This document shows, piece by piece, positions 34,161 to 43,032 of a DNA stretch of 64,000 bases. The stretch's first letter is position 1. Every line of letters begins with the position of its first letter. The DNA is from an uncultured Oscillospiraceae bacterium. GTDB lineage: Bacteria > Bacillota > Clostridia > Oscillospirales > Acutalibacteraceae. The position numbers were made by a program, and so were the translations under genes. Under the pieces are notes generated by a model. The model saw only the letters and a program-made list of their open reading frames with translations, had not been told where the DNA came from and did not search any database. The DNA lies in assembly GCA_900547105.1 (NCBI GenBank), contig URFL01000011.1:1-64000 (forward strand), read 5' to 3'.

Positions 34161-35569
34161 TGCTCGATTTCCTTTCTCTTGATCTTACCCCATGTTTTGC
34201 GCAGCTTGCGGTATTTCAAAATACCCTCCAGCCGGAACACGGTGATCATTTGCCGGTAGCCGAAGTTTTCCAGCACCGCATACAGCGACAACGACAGGCA
34301 CTGCTTGGCGGTCATAATGGATTTGCGGGTGTATTGCTCCAAAATCAGGCTGCCGATGGACAAAATAACGCCCAGCAGCACCGCCAGCAGGAAGTAGATG
34401 ACAAAGAAAAACATATTCAGCTCGCCCATAATCAGCGAAAACGGGATGATGACATAGCCGAGCGCTTCCACCACCGCGCCGAACAGCTCGAACACCCAGT
34501 TATAGGGAATCGCCATCAACCCGACGGTGCCGTAGCGCGGATTCAAAAGCAGGGATTTGTGGGACAGCAGCGTATCCAACAGCCCGATCTGCCACCGCCG
34601 CCGCTGGCTGCGGATATCCCCTGCCGACATGGGGCCTTGGGTCCAGCAGACCGCATCCTCGCAAAAGATGATCTTATACCGGCGATGGTGCGCACGCATA
34701 TATTGGTGCAGCCGCACCACGATCTCCATATCTTCGCCGATGGTGTTGGTTTTGTAGCCGCCGACCTCGATCACCGCCTGCTTTTTGAACACACCGAATG
34801 CGCCGGACACGATCAGCATTGAGTTGGTCGCACCCCAGCTCACTCTGCCCGACAAAAACGAGCGGTAATATTCCACGATCTGGAACCGTTCCACCATTTT
34901 GGCGGGCATGGTAAAACCGCTGACCCGTCCATCCCGGATCTTAAAGCCGTTGGCGATGCGCACCAGTCCGCCCGCTACCACGGTATCGGTGTTTTTCAAA
35001 AACTCGATGGACAGCTTGAGCAGCGCATCCGGTTCGATACGCGAATCCGCATCCAAACAGGCAAACAGCGGATAGGACGACACATTGATGCCCGCGTTAA
35101 GCGCGTCGGATTTGCCGCCGTTTTCCTTGTCGATGTAAATCAGATTGGGATAATCAATGTTGTAATAGATGCCCCGCACCTCTTTGGTGGGGATGGAGGT
35201 TTTCACCGCCGATTCGATTTTGTACAGTCCAAAGGCTTCCACAAGGCGGTTGTGGGTTTCGTCGGTCGAGCCGTCGTTCACCACCACGATCTCAAACTGC
35301 GGATAATCCATTTTGAGCAGCGATTTGATATTGGAAACGATGTTTTCCTGCTCGTTATACGCGGGGATCAGCAGCGAAATAGGCAACAGATTTTCGCTGG
35401 ACACATATCGGCCGTAATCGTTGGACTGTCGGGCTTTGTCGTTTTTGCGCACCCTCACAAAGGAGATCACCAGCTGCACAATGTAGATCAGACTGAGCAG
35501 GATGGTAAACGCCATGCAAAAATAGTTAAAGAAGGAGATGAAATAGCGCATTAAGGTTATGAAATTCAC
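34157..35569 (-). CDS. Processive family 2 glycosyltransferase (exopolysaccharide synthase-like)
   Basis: A 470-aa membrane GT-A enzyme. An N-terminal helix (about 10-40) is followed by the catalytic domain: PAYNEQENI, VVNDGST (D99), CLDADSRI (D173/D175), a TED-like IGEDMEI and the processivity motif QRRRW (322-326). At least three C-terminal membrane helices follow. This layout is that of PgaC/IcaA, hyaluronan and cellulose synthases, which polymerise and export a beta-linked glycan; which sugar is used cannot be read. There is no PilZ domain, so direct c-di-GMP binding is not evident. GTG start with AGGAGG, 1 nt after the HEAT gene stop; overlaps the hydrolase gene. It is the core enzyme of this locus. 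Confidence 0.88.
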   Translation of the reverse strand: MNFITLMRYFISFFNYFCMAFTILLSLIYIVQLVISFVRVRKNDKARQSNDYGRYVSSENLLPISLLIPAYNEQENIVSNIKSLLKMDYPQFEIVVVNDGSTDETHNRLVEAFGLYKIESAVKTSIPTKEVRGIYYNIDYPNLIYIDKENGGKSDALNAGINVSSYPLFACLDADSRIEPDALLKLSIEFLKNTDTVVAGGLVRIANGFKIRDGRVSGFTMPAKMVERFQIVEYYRSFLSGRVSWGATNSMLIVSGAFGVFKKQAVIEVGGYKTNTIGEDMEIVVRLHQYMRAHHRRYKIIFCEDAVCWTQGPMSAGDIRSQRRRWQIGLLDTLLSHKSLLLNPRYGTVGLMAIPYNWVFELFGAVVEALGYVIIPFSLIMGELNMFFFVIYFLLAVLLGVILSIGSLILEQYTRKSIMTAKQCLSLSLYAVLENFGYRQMITVFRLEGILKYRKLRKTWGKIKRKEIEQ

Positions 35570-35570
35570 A

Positions 35571-36656
35571 TTATTCCTCCTTCAGATCCACCGACCGGTA
35601 AAGCGCATACTTCACCGCGTCCGAGGCGTATTTGTCGTATCCGCCGAGCACATCCTCCAGCTCGGAAATGTTCACATTCATATCGATCAGCGAATACGCC
35701 GCCGCCTGGCGCACCCACCATTCCTTGTCCTTGGTGGCTTCCTTCACGCCCTGCACCGCTGTGGGAGTGCCCAGCTTTTGCAGTCCCTTGACCGCTGCCG
35801 AGCGCACCACCCAGTCTTTATCCTTGGCGGCGGTGAGCAGCAAATGCTCGTTGGCGGGGTCCGCCAGATCGCCCAGCGCCCGCACACACGCCACCCGCAT
35901 ATCGGCGTTTTTGCTGGTGGTGCCTTCGGCGTACAGCGCGCGAAACTGCGAAAAGCCATACGGCGCGATGGATTTGATCACCACCGTTTTCATATGTTCA
36001 TCGCACCGCTCCAAAATCAGCGAAGCCAGCTCGGCGCGGTCGGAGCTGAAATTGGCAAACAGTTCGTTGATGATGCGGAACGAATACTGCTTGTCGCTTT
36101 CGATGCGCAGCACATACTGCGCCACCCCCTCGGTGTAGCCGAGGCGTGCCAGCGCCATCGCCGCGTTGTAGGCGATGCTGCGGTTTTTGCCTTTGGACAG
36201 CTCGTAAATCTCGCTGAGATAATCGTATGCGTCAAAATCCGCCAGCCGCCGGCAGGCATAGCCCACCTTGTATTTGTTGCCGGAATGCAGAATATCGGAA
36301 AACAGCTTCACCGGGTCCAGCGCCGCATACACGCTGTCGATCACGGCGGCTTTGTTGCCGAGTGTCTGGTCGTCGCCATATTCCTCCCAAAAGCACAGCT
36401 GGGCGCTGATCATCTCGAACATCCGCGTGTCCTCGCCCATCAGCTCTTTCAGCTTTTCGATCTCGTTTTGGCGGCTGGTTTCGGTGGGGCTGTACAGAAT
36501 GCCTTCGACCATGCTTTGAATCTTTTGCGCCGCGACTTCGTATTTATTTTTATCGTCCTCCTGCCGTTTGGCAAGAATCGCCAGCCACAGATACTCGCCG
36601 CCGAGTATCAGCAGACAGAAAATAATGCATAAAACCGCAACCAATTCGTAGTGCAA
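35571..36656 (-). CDS. Membrane-anchored HEAT-repeat protein
   Basis: A 361-aa protein with one N-terminal transmembrane helix (VLCIIFCLLILGGEYLWLAI) and a helical body. Its C-terminal half shows at least four HEAT-type repeats (NADMRVACVRALGDLADPAN, DWVVRSAAVKGLQKLG, EWWVRQAAAYSLIDM). Such scaffolds bind protein partners. Its place between the 1051-aa protein and the glycosyltransferase suggests that it assembles or regulates the synthase at the inner face of the membrane (inference). TTG start at 36656 with AAAGGAG about 8 nt upstream. Confidence 0.82.
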   Translation of the reverse strand: MHYELVAVLCIIFCLLILGGEYLWLAILAKRQEDDKNKYEVAAQKIQSMVEGILYSPTETSRQNEIEKLKELMGEDTRMFEMISAQLCFWEEYGDDQTLGNKAAVIDSVYAALDPVKLFSDILHSGNKYKVGYACRRLADFDAYDYLSEIYELSKGKNRSIAYNAAMALARLGYTEGVAQYVLRIESDKQYSFRIINELFANFSSDRAELASLILERCDEHMKTVVIKSIAPYGFSQFRALYAEGTTSKNADMRVACVRALGDLADPANEHLLLTAAKDKDWVVRSAAVKGLQKLGTPTAVQGVKEATKDKEWWVRQAAAYSLIDMNVNISELEDVLGGYDKYASDAVKYALYRSVDLKEE

Positions 36657-36681
36657 TGCTTACAGCTCCTTTGCCGGTGGG

Positions 36682-39600
36682 CTATTTGGAAGAAAAGTAG
36701 TGTTTCAGCAGCGCAAAGCCCTCTTTTTCGCGCATGGTGTAGCCAACCGTGTCCCATGTCGCCCACTTGAAGGTTTTATACGCCGGGTCCTGCTTGTCCT
36801 CGGGAAACAGATACAGCTGATCCTTCGTCTTTTTGTCGGCGATCAGCACCGACACGATCGCGCCGTTGGTGCTGACCGTTTTGGCTTGGCCGGTGATCTT
36901 GCCGTCGTTGTTCAGCACAATGCGCTGGGACGGATCGGTCACATTCAGCCACGACCACGGCAGCCGGATATAGATGGTGGAACCGGTTTGATAAAACTGG
37001 TTGTCGCCGGAGGAAAAGCCGCCGTAGGTGAGCGCCGACACCAGATGGTAATTGCCGGAATAGCTTTCCTTTGTCGCGTACGAGCCGCTGGTGCGGTCGT
37101 AAGACGACACCACATACAACCCCGCTTGCTGCTTACCGTCAAACCGCAGCACATACTCCATACCGGACAGGGAGGTGGGGGTGTATTGCTTGGCATAATA
37201 ATATTCGCCGTCGTTGCGTTGGTAGGTGTCGATGCCGATGAACAGCTGCTCGGTGGTATAATCAATTTCGGTGAGCAGCTGGGCGGAGATGTAGAAATAT
37301 CCGCCGCCGGAGGACAGCGACAGCATCTGCACGCGGTCATCATCCGCCAAATTGATGCCGGTTTCCTCCGGTGCGTTGGCATCCAGCGCCACAAACCCGG
37401 TGGTTTGCGCCGGGTCGGCAACGTTTTGCCAAAGGTAATTGTTCTCGGTCGGCACCGTGAAGGGATACATCTCGTCGGAAACCGCCGACCAGTCATCGTT
37501 CAGATCCGCTGCTACGGCGGTAAGCACTCCGGCGCTGTCGGTCGCTTTCAGCAGCGCCACCGTCTGCTGACCCTGCGATTTTTCGGTAACCGCCGCGCGC
37601 TTGCCCATCCCGTTGGCGGACGAGGTGCCGATGCCGGTCACCACCAGCCGGTTGCCGGTCGCCGTGCGGAGCTGCCCGACCGCATACGCGTACCAGTCGC
37701 CGGATTTCGGCATCTTGTCCGCGCGCTTCGCCACCAGCTCGTTGATACTGTCCATCGACACCACCGTGAAAGCATAGTGCTCGCGACAGGTGTTGTCGGT
37801 GATGATCTCGCCCAGCGCGGTGGCACCGGCCTCCTCCAGCCCGCTGCCCTTGATCTGCGCCGCCTTCCGATGAATCCCCACCGGGATATGGCTGCCGTAG
37901 GTGTCGATCGCGTAGCTCTCCATCGTATCGTACATAAAGGCGGAAAAGCCCGCGCGCCCGCTGCCGGATGCCAACTTACCGGTGTAGGCATACTCCGTCG
38001 GCGCATCCGCCGCCTCGGCGGTGACCCCCAGCAGATAGGGGGAAATATCAATAAAATAAGTTGCCGCCTCCCCGCTTTGGGCGAGGGTGAACGAGCCCTT
38101 ACCATGCAGCGCATCCAGCGCCGCCTGCCACCGTTTTTGGCAGCTATCCGCCGTCACCTCGTCCGGTGCCGCCACATTTTGCAGCAGATACATCGTGACG
38201 CTGTCGGCATCCGCATTGTGGGCGTACACCGCGCGGTAGAATTCGGGAGGCAGAATATCCTTAACATACAGGCAGTTCGCCCCCAGCTTGACCGCCTCGT
38301 CCACCAGATCCTGGTAGAAGGTGTAGTCGCGCGAAAAGCCCTTTTGCCCGGGTTCCGACGCGTTGATGCTCACGGTGTTCAGCGCCAGATCCTCCCACGC
38401 ATCGTCCGTTTTCCTCTGGAACCCACTGTCCCCTACCCGCACCTCGGCAGACTTTGCGGTACCTTCGTCCCCTTTCGCCAAGGGCTCGATGTTTTTCAAT
38501 ACCTTTTTCATCAGCGGGTTATAAAAATTCCAGTAAAAGTTGCTGATGTCGCCCTGGCGGTCGTAGGAGATCCAGCGATAAACCGAATCGGCAAACAAAA
38601 AGCGGTTGTAATTTTCGTGGCTGACATAGTCATTGAAATCGCCGGCAAAATAGTAAACCGGCGCTTTGCCGTCGGACTTTTTGCGCATCGCGGCGGAAAA
38701 GGTCGGGCTTTTGAGCACACCTTTCAGCTTTTCCATACCGGTGGCGTTGACATCGAATTCAAAGCTCGCCAGCACTTCCGTGTCGCTGTTCGGCTCCACG
38801 ATCTCGAACCAGTTATAAAAATTCACCTTGTCGCAGCTGCCGAATTCCTTTTTATAATTGTCGTTGATGTGGATTTGCAGCAGATTTTTGGATTCAAAAT
38901 CGGTTTTCTGCTCCAGCACAATGATCTTGTCCGCCGACACCAGCAAAATGCCGGGGCCGGAAAACTGCCATTCCACACCCTCCTGTTTTTCGTACATCGG
39001 GGGCGCCCAGTCGGGCACATCGGTGAAATCCTGCAGATCGTAGATATACCGCCCCACCCAGCCGGTGGGTTTGACCCCGCACAGGCTGGACAGCTGGGAA
39101 TAGATCGAGCTGTCCAGTCCGGAGTTAAACAGCTCCATTTCGGCGACCAGCGTCGCACCGTTTTCGTAGGCGTAGGAGATGACCGACATATCATCCACCG
39201 TGATGCCCGCGCCTTTGGCAGAGGACTGGTCGTAATAGCCGTAGGTGTCGTCCACCGCACCGTAAACATCGGAAATATACATCAGATCCGGCACATAATC
39301 GAGGGTGGACAGCTCGCGCTGCGACTGAATTTGACCGTTTTCGTCCAGCATCGGACCGAAATAATCGGTTTTGGTGTTGTAAAAGCTGCCGTCCTCGAAC
39401 ACATACCGCTGTTGTTCCAGCAGCCAGAAAAGCCCCTGATGCTTGCGATACACCGAGCGAATGTCAATGTCGTTGCCGTCCTCCACCGTCAAAATTGTCT
39501 TGTCCAGCAAGCACACATTCAGCCGGGTTTTCGGCGCCAGCTGCCAGCCGACAAACACCGCCGCCAGCGCCACCAAAAAGACCAGCGGGATCACAAAATA

Positions 39601-39837
39601 CCACTTGGCTTTTTTGCGCTTTTTCACTTTTTTGACCTCGTCCTCGGTCTTTTGCTCCTGCTCGCGCGCCGGATCAAAGCGGATATCCTCTTCTGCGGCG
39701 GTGTTCTCGTTCACGCTCGCCGCCGTTTCCGGCGCCGGGGACTCCGCGTTTTCTGTCGTTTCCGGCACCGGGGGTTCTGTGTTCTCCGTTGCCGGTGCCG
39801 GGGTGTCTATCCGGTTGTCGTTTTGCTGTTCGTTCAT
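36682..39837 (-). CDS. 1051-aa membrane-anchored extracytoplasmic protein with a degenerate GH-like half (paralogue B)
   Basis: Residues 1-78 are acidic and Pro/Glu-rich, then KKVKKRKKAKW and one transmembrane helix (about 80-100), so most of the protein is outside. Residues about 105-465 form a domain that I cannot name (PDLMYISDVYGAVDDTYGYY, PVYYFAGDFNDYVSHENY). Residues about 480-1051 parallel the hydrolase paralogues: LGANCLYVKDILPPEFYRAV matches their NCIRVYTLMPPQFYQAL, followed by the same C-terminal beta domain. The positions of both catalytic Glu are lost: VVTGIGTSSANG replaces IAEFGVSTSRG, and the acid/base segment is absent. It is probably a non-enzymatic glycan-binding or scaffold component. 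It overlaps the HD-GYP gene by 4 nt. Confidence 0.75.
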   Translation of the reverse strand: MNEQQNDNRIDTPAPATENTEPPVPETTENAESPAPETAASVNENTAAEEDIRFDPAREQEQKTEDEVKKVKKRKKAKWYFVIPLVFLVALAAVFVGWQLAPKTRLNVCLLDKTILTVEDGNDIDIRSVYRKHQGLFWLLEQQRYVFEDGSFYNTKTDYFGPMLDENGQIQSQRELSTLDYVPDLMYISDVYGAVDDTYGYYDQSSAKGAGITVDDMSVISYAYENGATLVAEMELFNSGLDSSIYSQLSSLCGVKPTGWVGRYIYDLQDFTDVPDWAPPMYEKQEGVEWQFSGPGILLVSADKIIVLEQKTDFESKNLLQIHINDNYKKEFGSCDKVNFYNWFEIVEPNSDTEVLASFEFDVNATGMEKLKGVLKSPTFSAAMRKKSDGKAPVYYFAGDFNDYVSHENYNRFLFADSVYRWISYDRQGDISNFYWNFYNPLMKKVLKNIEPLAKGDEGTAKSAEVRVGDSGFQRKTDDAWEDLALNTVSINASEPGQKGFSRDYTFYQDLVDEAVKLGANCLYVKDILPPEFYRAVYAHNADADSVTMYLLQNVAAPDEVTADSCQKRWQAALDALHGKGSFTLAQSGEAATYFIDISPYLLGVTAEAADAPTEYAYTGKLASGSGRAGFSAFMYDTMESYAIDTYGSHIPVGIHRKAAQIKGSGLEEAGATALGEIITDNTCREHYAFTVVSMDSINELVAKRADKMPKSGDWYAYAVGQLRTATGNRLVVTGIGTSSANGMGKRAAVTEKSQGQQTVALLKATDSAGVLTAVAADLNDDWSAVSDEMYPFTVPTENNYLWQNVADPAQTTGFVALDANAPEETGINLADDDRVQMLSLSSGGGYFYISAQLLTEIDYTTEQLFIGIDTYQRNDGEYYYAKQYTPTSLSGMEYVLRFDGKQQAGLYVVSSYDRTSGSYATKESYSGNYHLVSALTYGGFSSGDNQFYQTGSTIYIRLPWSWLNVTDPSQRIVLNNDGKITGQAKTVSTNGAIVSVLIADKKTKDQLYLFPEDKQDPAYKTFKWATWDTVGYTMREKEGFALLKHYFSSK

Positions 39838-42068
39838 TGATTTTTCTCCGTGATTTTGGTTTTGATCTCGGCTATACCTTCGTGCAGCGCCGCCACCACT
39901 TTCGGATCATACATCGTGCCGACTCCCGCATCAATATACGCAACCGCCGCCTCCAGCGACCACGCCTCTTTGTATGAGCGTCGGGTGGTGAGCGCATCCA
40001 GCGTGTCCGCCACCGTCACAATGCGGGCATAGGCGTTGATGTCCTCGCCCGCTTGTCCGTTGTATCCCTTGCCGTCGTAGCGTTCGTGGTGCTGGGCGGC
40101 AATCACCGCCGCGCACTCCATAAAGTCGCTGTGGAACGCCGACAGCAGCGCACAGCCGTACTGCGTATGCTTTTTCACGATCTCGCGTTCGCTTTCCGAC
40201 AGCAGCCCCGGCTTGTTGGTGATCTCCACCGGTATCGCCGTTTTGCCGATATCGTGCAGCATCGCTGCCCGGGAAACCATATCACACTCCGCCGCGGGAT
40301 ACCCCATCTTCTGCATCATTACATGGGTATAATACGCCACAAACTCCAGATGATCGCGGTTGTTGCCGCTGGCAATCTCGGTATCCGTTGCGAGTTTCGT
40401 AAACACCTCGATCTCCCGCTGCTCCGCATCCGCATCGCCCGCCAGCTGATCCAACGCCACCTCAACGCAGCTGTACAGCACCGACATCATGCTGGTAAAG
40501 AACGAGGACAGCCCGTTTTGGATGTTTTCAAAATGGAAAACCATATGAAAATCGCCATTTTTCAGGAACACAAATTCCAAATAGGTTTCGGTGAAGATAC
40601 ACATCTGCTGCATATCCAGACACCGGTTTTCGATGGCGGTATAATTCACCGGTTCATCCAGTGCCCGATCGCACACCCGCCGATACCCATCTTCCTGTTT
40701 CACCGCCGCCACATACGCCAGGTGCTCCGCCCCGGTTTCGGTAAAAATATCCGAGCAAAGCGCCTGCACCCCATCCGCCGTGGTGCGGCAGATGTCCGTT
40801 TCGGTGCGGCACGCCAGCACCTGCTTCATAATTCCGGCGATACGCTCCACACACTGGACATACACCGCCGTTTCCACCGCGATCGCTTCGGCATTGTTGC
40901 CGGACAGCGTTTTGTTGACCAGAATAAAGCCCACAAAGCACAAAGCCACCAGCAACCCGATCAAAAAGCACAGCGCAAAATCGATCCGGTACCGCAGCGT
41001 CAGCCGCATCGCGCCGCAAAGCAGCTCCAGCAGCATCAAAAACACCAACACCGCAAAAATGCCGTTGGCATATTGCACCCGCTGGCGCAGCAGCGCGTAG
41101 CACCGCCGGGCAATCATCGCCAGCGCCGCCACATTCAGCAGCAGCGCCGCGCTCCACACCAGCTTCAGCATGGCGGTATCGGGCACAAACACCATCGCGA
41201 CCGCCGCCGCGGCGCTGAGCGCCAACAGCAGCCACGCCAGCTTATCTTTGATTTTTAATATAGCTTGTATCACCGCCGCCAGCAGCACGACCATGCCGAT
41301 CTCCGCTGCCAGCGCCGCGCTGTAAAACGCCGGAGCGTTCAGCCAATAGCTGCCGCCTGCCAGCGCCGGCAGTGCCGCCACCGCCGCATACACCACCGCC
41401 AGCCCCGCCGCCGCGAAGCTGTACGGTTTTTTCTTTTTGACCGCGACCAGCACCACCGACACCACCGCCAGTATCAGCCCCAGCACCAGCATCACCGCCG
41501 CAAACACCATGCTGCCGGTCAGCGCAAACGCCGGCGAGGTCTGATCGTTCGCCATCGTGGTCTGGATATCCGCCGAAAAGGGCAGATACGCCGAAATCGC
41601 CACCGTCACGCGGCCGTCGGAGGGCGGGATCACCACCGCGTTGTAGCGGTTGCCGGTATAGTCGCTCTGGCCATAGTGGTTATCGTAAACCACCGCGCCG
41701 CCCAGCGATATTTTCAGCGGTGCATAATCGGTTTTGACCACCATCGTTCGCTCGCTATCATCGCCGTCCAGCGTTCCGCGCATATGCAAATAGGCGCCGG
41801 TTTTGTCCTTGGACATAGGATTAAACGCGTTGGCGGTGTTCCATCCGTCCGCCGAAACAGCGGGTGGCTCGGCGCTGTTCGTATAGATATACTGCCACGA
41901 TATCGACAACGACTCCGCACCGATCGCGCTGCCGACATAGCTGATAACATAGTTGGCTGCCACCGTCAGCAGCAACAGCACCGCCGCCACCTCGACCAAA
42001 ATCCAAAGATTGGCCTGCTTTACCAGCCGGCTCTTCCATTTTTTGAAAAATCCGGATAACTTACCCAT
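39834..42068 (-). CDS. Membrane HD-GYP c-di-GMP phosphodiesterase with 7TM sensor
   Basis: A 744-aa protein. One helix (20-42), an extracytoplasmic beta domain (about 45-185), seven to eight helices (185-385), a GAF-like region (about 400-530) and a C-terminal HD-GYP domain (560-735). This is the 7TM-DISM sensor layout. Catalytic motifs are HDIGK (605-609), KKHTQYG and HHERYDGKGY (660-669); the GYP triplet reads GYN. It probably degrades c-di-GMP in response to an extracellular ligand, perhaps the glycan of this locus. The operon is led by a c-di-GMP riboswitch, so it could close a negative feedback loop (inference). GAGGTAG precedes ATG 42068. Confidence 0.85.
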   Translation of the reverse strand: MGKLSGFFKKWKSRLVKQANLWILVEVAAVLLLLTVAANYVISYVGSAIGAESLSISWQYIYTNSAEPPAVSADGWNTANAFNPMSKDKTGAYLHMRGTLDGDDSERTMVVKTDYAPLKISLGGAVVYDNHYGQSDYTGNRYNAVVIPPSDGRVTVAISAYLPFSADIQTTMANDQTSPAFALTGSMVFAAVMLVLGLILAVVSVVLVAVKKKKPYSFAAAGLAVVYAAVAALPALAGGSYWLNAPAFYSAALAAEIGMVVLLAAVIQAILKIKDKLAWLLLALSAAAAVAMVFVPDTAMLKLVWSAALLLNVAALAMIARRCYALLRQRVQYANGIFAVLVFLMLLELLCGAMRLTLRYRIDFALCFLIGLLVALCFVGFILVNKTLSGNNAEAIAVETAVYVQCVERIAGIMKQVLACRTETDICRTTADGVQALCSDIFTETGAEHLAYVAAVKQEDGYRRVCDRALDEPVNYTAIENRCLDMQQMCIFTETYLEFVFLKNGDFHMVFHFENIQNGLSSFFTSMMSVLYSCVEVALDQLAGDADAEQREIEVFTKLATDTEIASGNNRDHLEFVAYYTHVMMQKMGYPAAECDMVSRAAMLHDIGKTAIPVEITNKPGLLSESEREIVKKHTQYGCALLSAFHSDFMECAAVIAAQHHERYDGKGYNGQAGEDINAYARIVTVADTLDALTTRRSYKEAWSLEAAVAYIDAGVGTMYDPKVVAALHEGIAEIKTKITEKNQ

Positions 42069-42080
42069 CGGCTACCTCTT

Positions 42081-42284
42081 TTACAGTCGGGAATATTTTT
42101 CCAGCAGTTTTTTCACATCCGGCGTGCTGTCTACTGTGGCGGCACGCGGCTGCTCTTCCAGCGGGATCGGACAAGCGTCCAGCGCCTCGCCCAGCGCCCG
42201 GTAGGCGGCGTACACCTGCCGCAGCAGCGCGCGCAGCTGCTCGTTTTCCCGTTTCAGCTCTTCCGGCGTTTTTTCTCTGTCCAA
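42081..42284 (-). CDS. Small coiled-coil protein of unknown function
   Basis: A 67-aa protein, mostly one amphipathic helix at the N-terminus (EELKRENEQLRALLRQVYAA), then a Pro-containing linker and a short helix (VKKLLEKYSRL). There is no signal peptide or known domain. I take the TTG at 42284 (AAAGGAG 8 nt upstream); the GTG three codons earlier touches that site. It lies 13 nt before the HD-GYP gene and 13 nt after the lipoprotein gene. A cytoplasmic adaptor role is possible. Confidence 0.55.
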   Translation of the reverse strand: MDREKTPEELKRENEQLRALLRQVYAAYRALGEALDACPIPLEEQPRAATVDSTPDVKKLLEKYSRL

Positions 42285-42297
42285 AGCGGTCACTCCT

Positions 42298-42924
42298 TTA
42301 GTTCGACGATGTCAGCGACCGCATTTGCGGCTGTCCCGACACATCCTCCACCGTCAGGGTGGTGCGGCCGGTCACCTCGCTTTGGGAGGCATCGCTGTAA
42401 AACACTGTGTTGACAACATACTGGTTTTCTTCATCCCCCCGGGTGACCGTCGCTTTATAAAAAATATCCCGACCATACAGCGGCTCCCACATCTCAAAGC
42501 ACTTTCGCCCGCGGTTGTACAGATCCGCTTTGGTGACATCAACCGACACCGCGCCGAAATATTTCAAAATCTGCTGCTCGATCTCATCCTTAGACGCTTG
42601 GCGCAGCTGGTTGCCGGAGCGCGGCATATCGGTCAGATTTTCATAGAACATATGGCAAAACGCAAACTGCACCAGCGCGTTCACCGACATATCGTCGGGC
42701 GATTCAAACTTGGTTTGTGCCAGCAGATACCGCAGCTCATAGCTGCGGTGCGCCAGCGCATCCGCATCAATATACGCCGGAATCGCCTCGGCATCCGCCG
42801 AAGCCGTGGTCGTGGTGGTCGCCGCGCCGGTAGTGGCGGAAGGCTTCACAGCGGGATCCACATTATTACAGCCCGCCAACGGCATGACCGCCAACGCCGC
42901 CAGCAAACACAAGAGCTTTTTCAT
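42298..42924 (-). CDS. Putative lipoprotein of the exopolysaccharide-type locus
   Basis: A 208-aa secreted lipoprotein: MKKLLCLLAALAVMPLAGC with lipobox LAGC and lipidated Cys19. A Thr/Ala-rich linker and a soluble domain follow (about residues 50-208; SYELRYLLAQTKFESPDDM, EIEQQILKYFGAVSVDVTK). I do not recognise the domain. ATG at 42924 follows GGAGG by 9 nt. It starts 109 nt after the InlB-repeat gene, beyond a terminator hairpin, with no obvious promoter between. It may therefore depend on read-through from the c-di-GMP riboswitch promoter. Confidence 0.75.
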   Translation of the reverse strand: MKKLLCLLAALAVMPLAGCNNVDPAVKPSATTGAATTTTTASADAEAIPAYIDADALAHRSYELRYLLAQTKFESPDDMSVNALVQFAFCHMFYENLTDMPRSGNQLRQASKDEIEQQILKYFGAVSVDVTKADLYNRGRKCFEMWEPLYGRDIFYKATVTRGDEENQYVVNTVFYSDASQSEVTGRTTLTVEDVSGQPQMRSLTSSN

Positions 42925-42950
42925 ATCCGATATTCCTCCGCTTTTTAACA

Positions 42951-42987
42951 GAAAACGCTGCTGCACAGGGGGCTGTGCAGCAGCGTT
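42951..42987 (-). terminator. Intra-operon terminator hairpin
   Basis: AACGCTGCTGCACAG pairs with CTGTGCAGCAGCGTT, followed leftwards by TTTTCTGTT. It lies between the InlB-repeat gene and the lipoprotein gene and probably lowers expression of the biosynthetic genes relative to the first gene. Confidence 0.75.
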
Positions 42988-43032
42988 GCAAGGCCATAAG
43001 TCAGCCTAAAACGATACCAGCTGACAGTTCGA

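Noticed and set aside
31959..34259. A 766-codon plus-strand open frame opposite the GH-A-like hydrolase
   Set aside because: Same antisense-shadow pattern, and it runs across the boundary of two real genes.
36700..39840. A 1046-codon plus-strand open frame opposite the 1051-aa membrane protein
   Set aside because: It is low-complexity His/Arg/Val composition with no ribosome binding site or domain; the minus-strand gene has a transmembrane helix, operon overlaps and paralogues.
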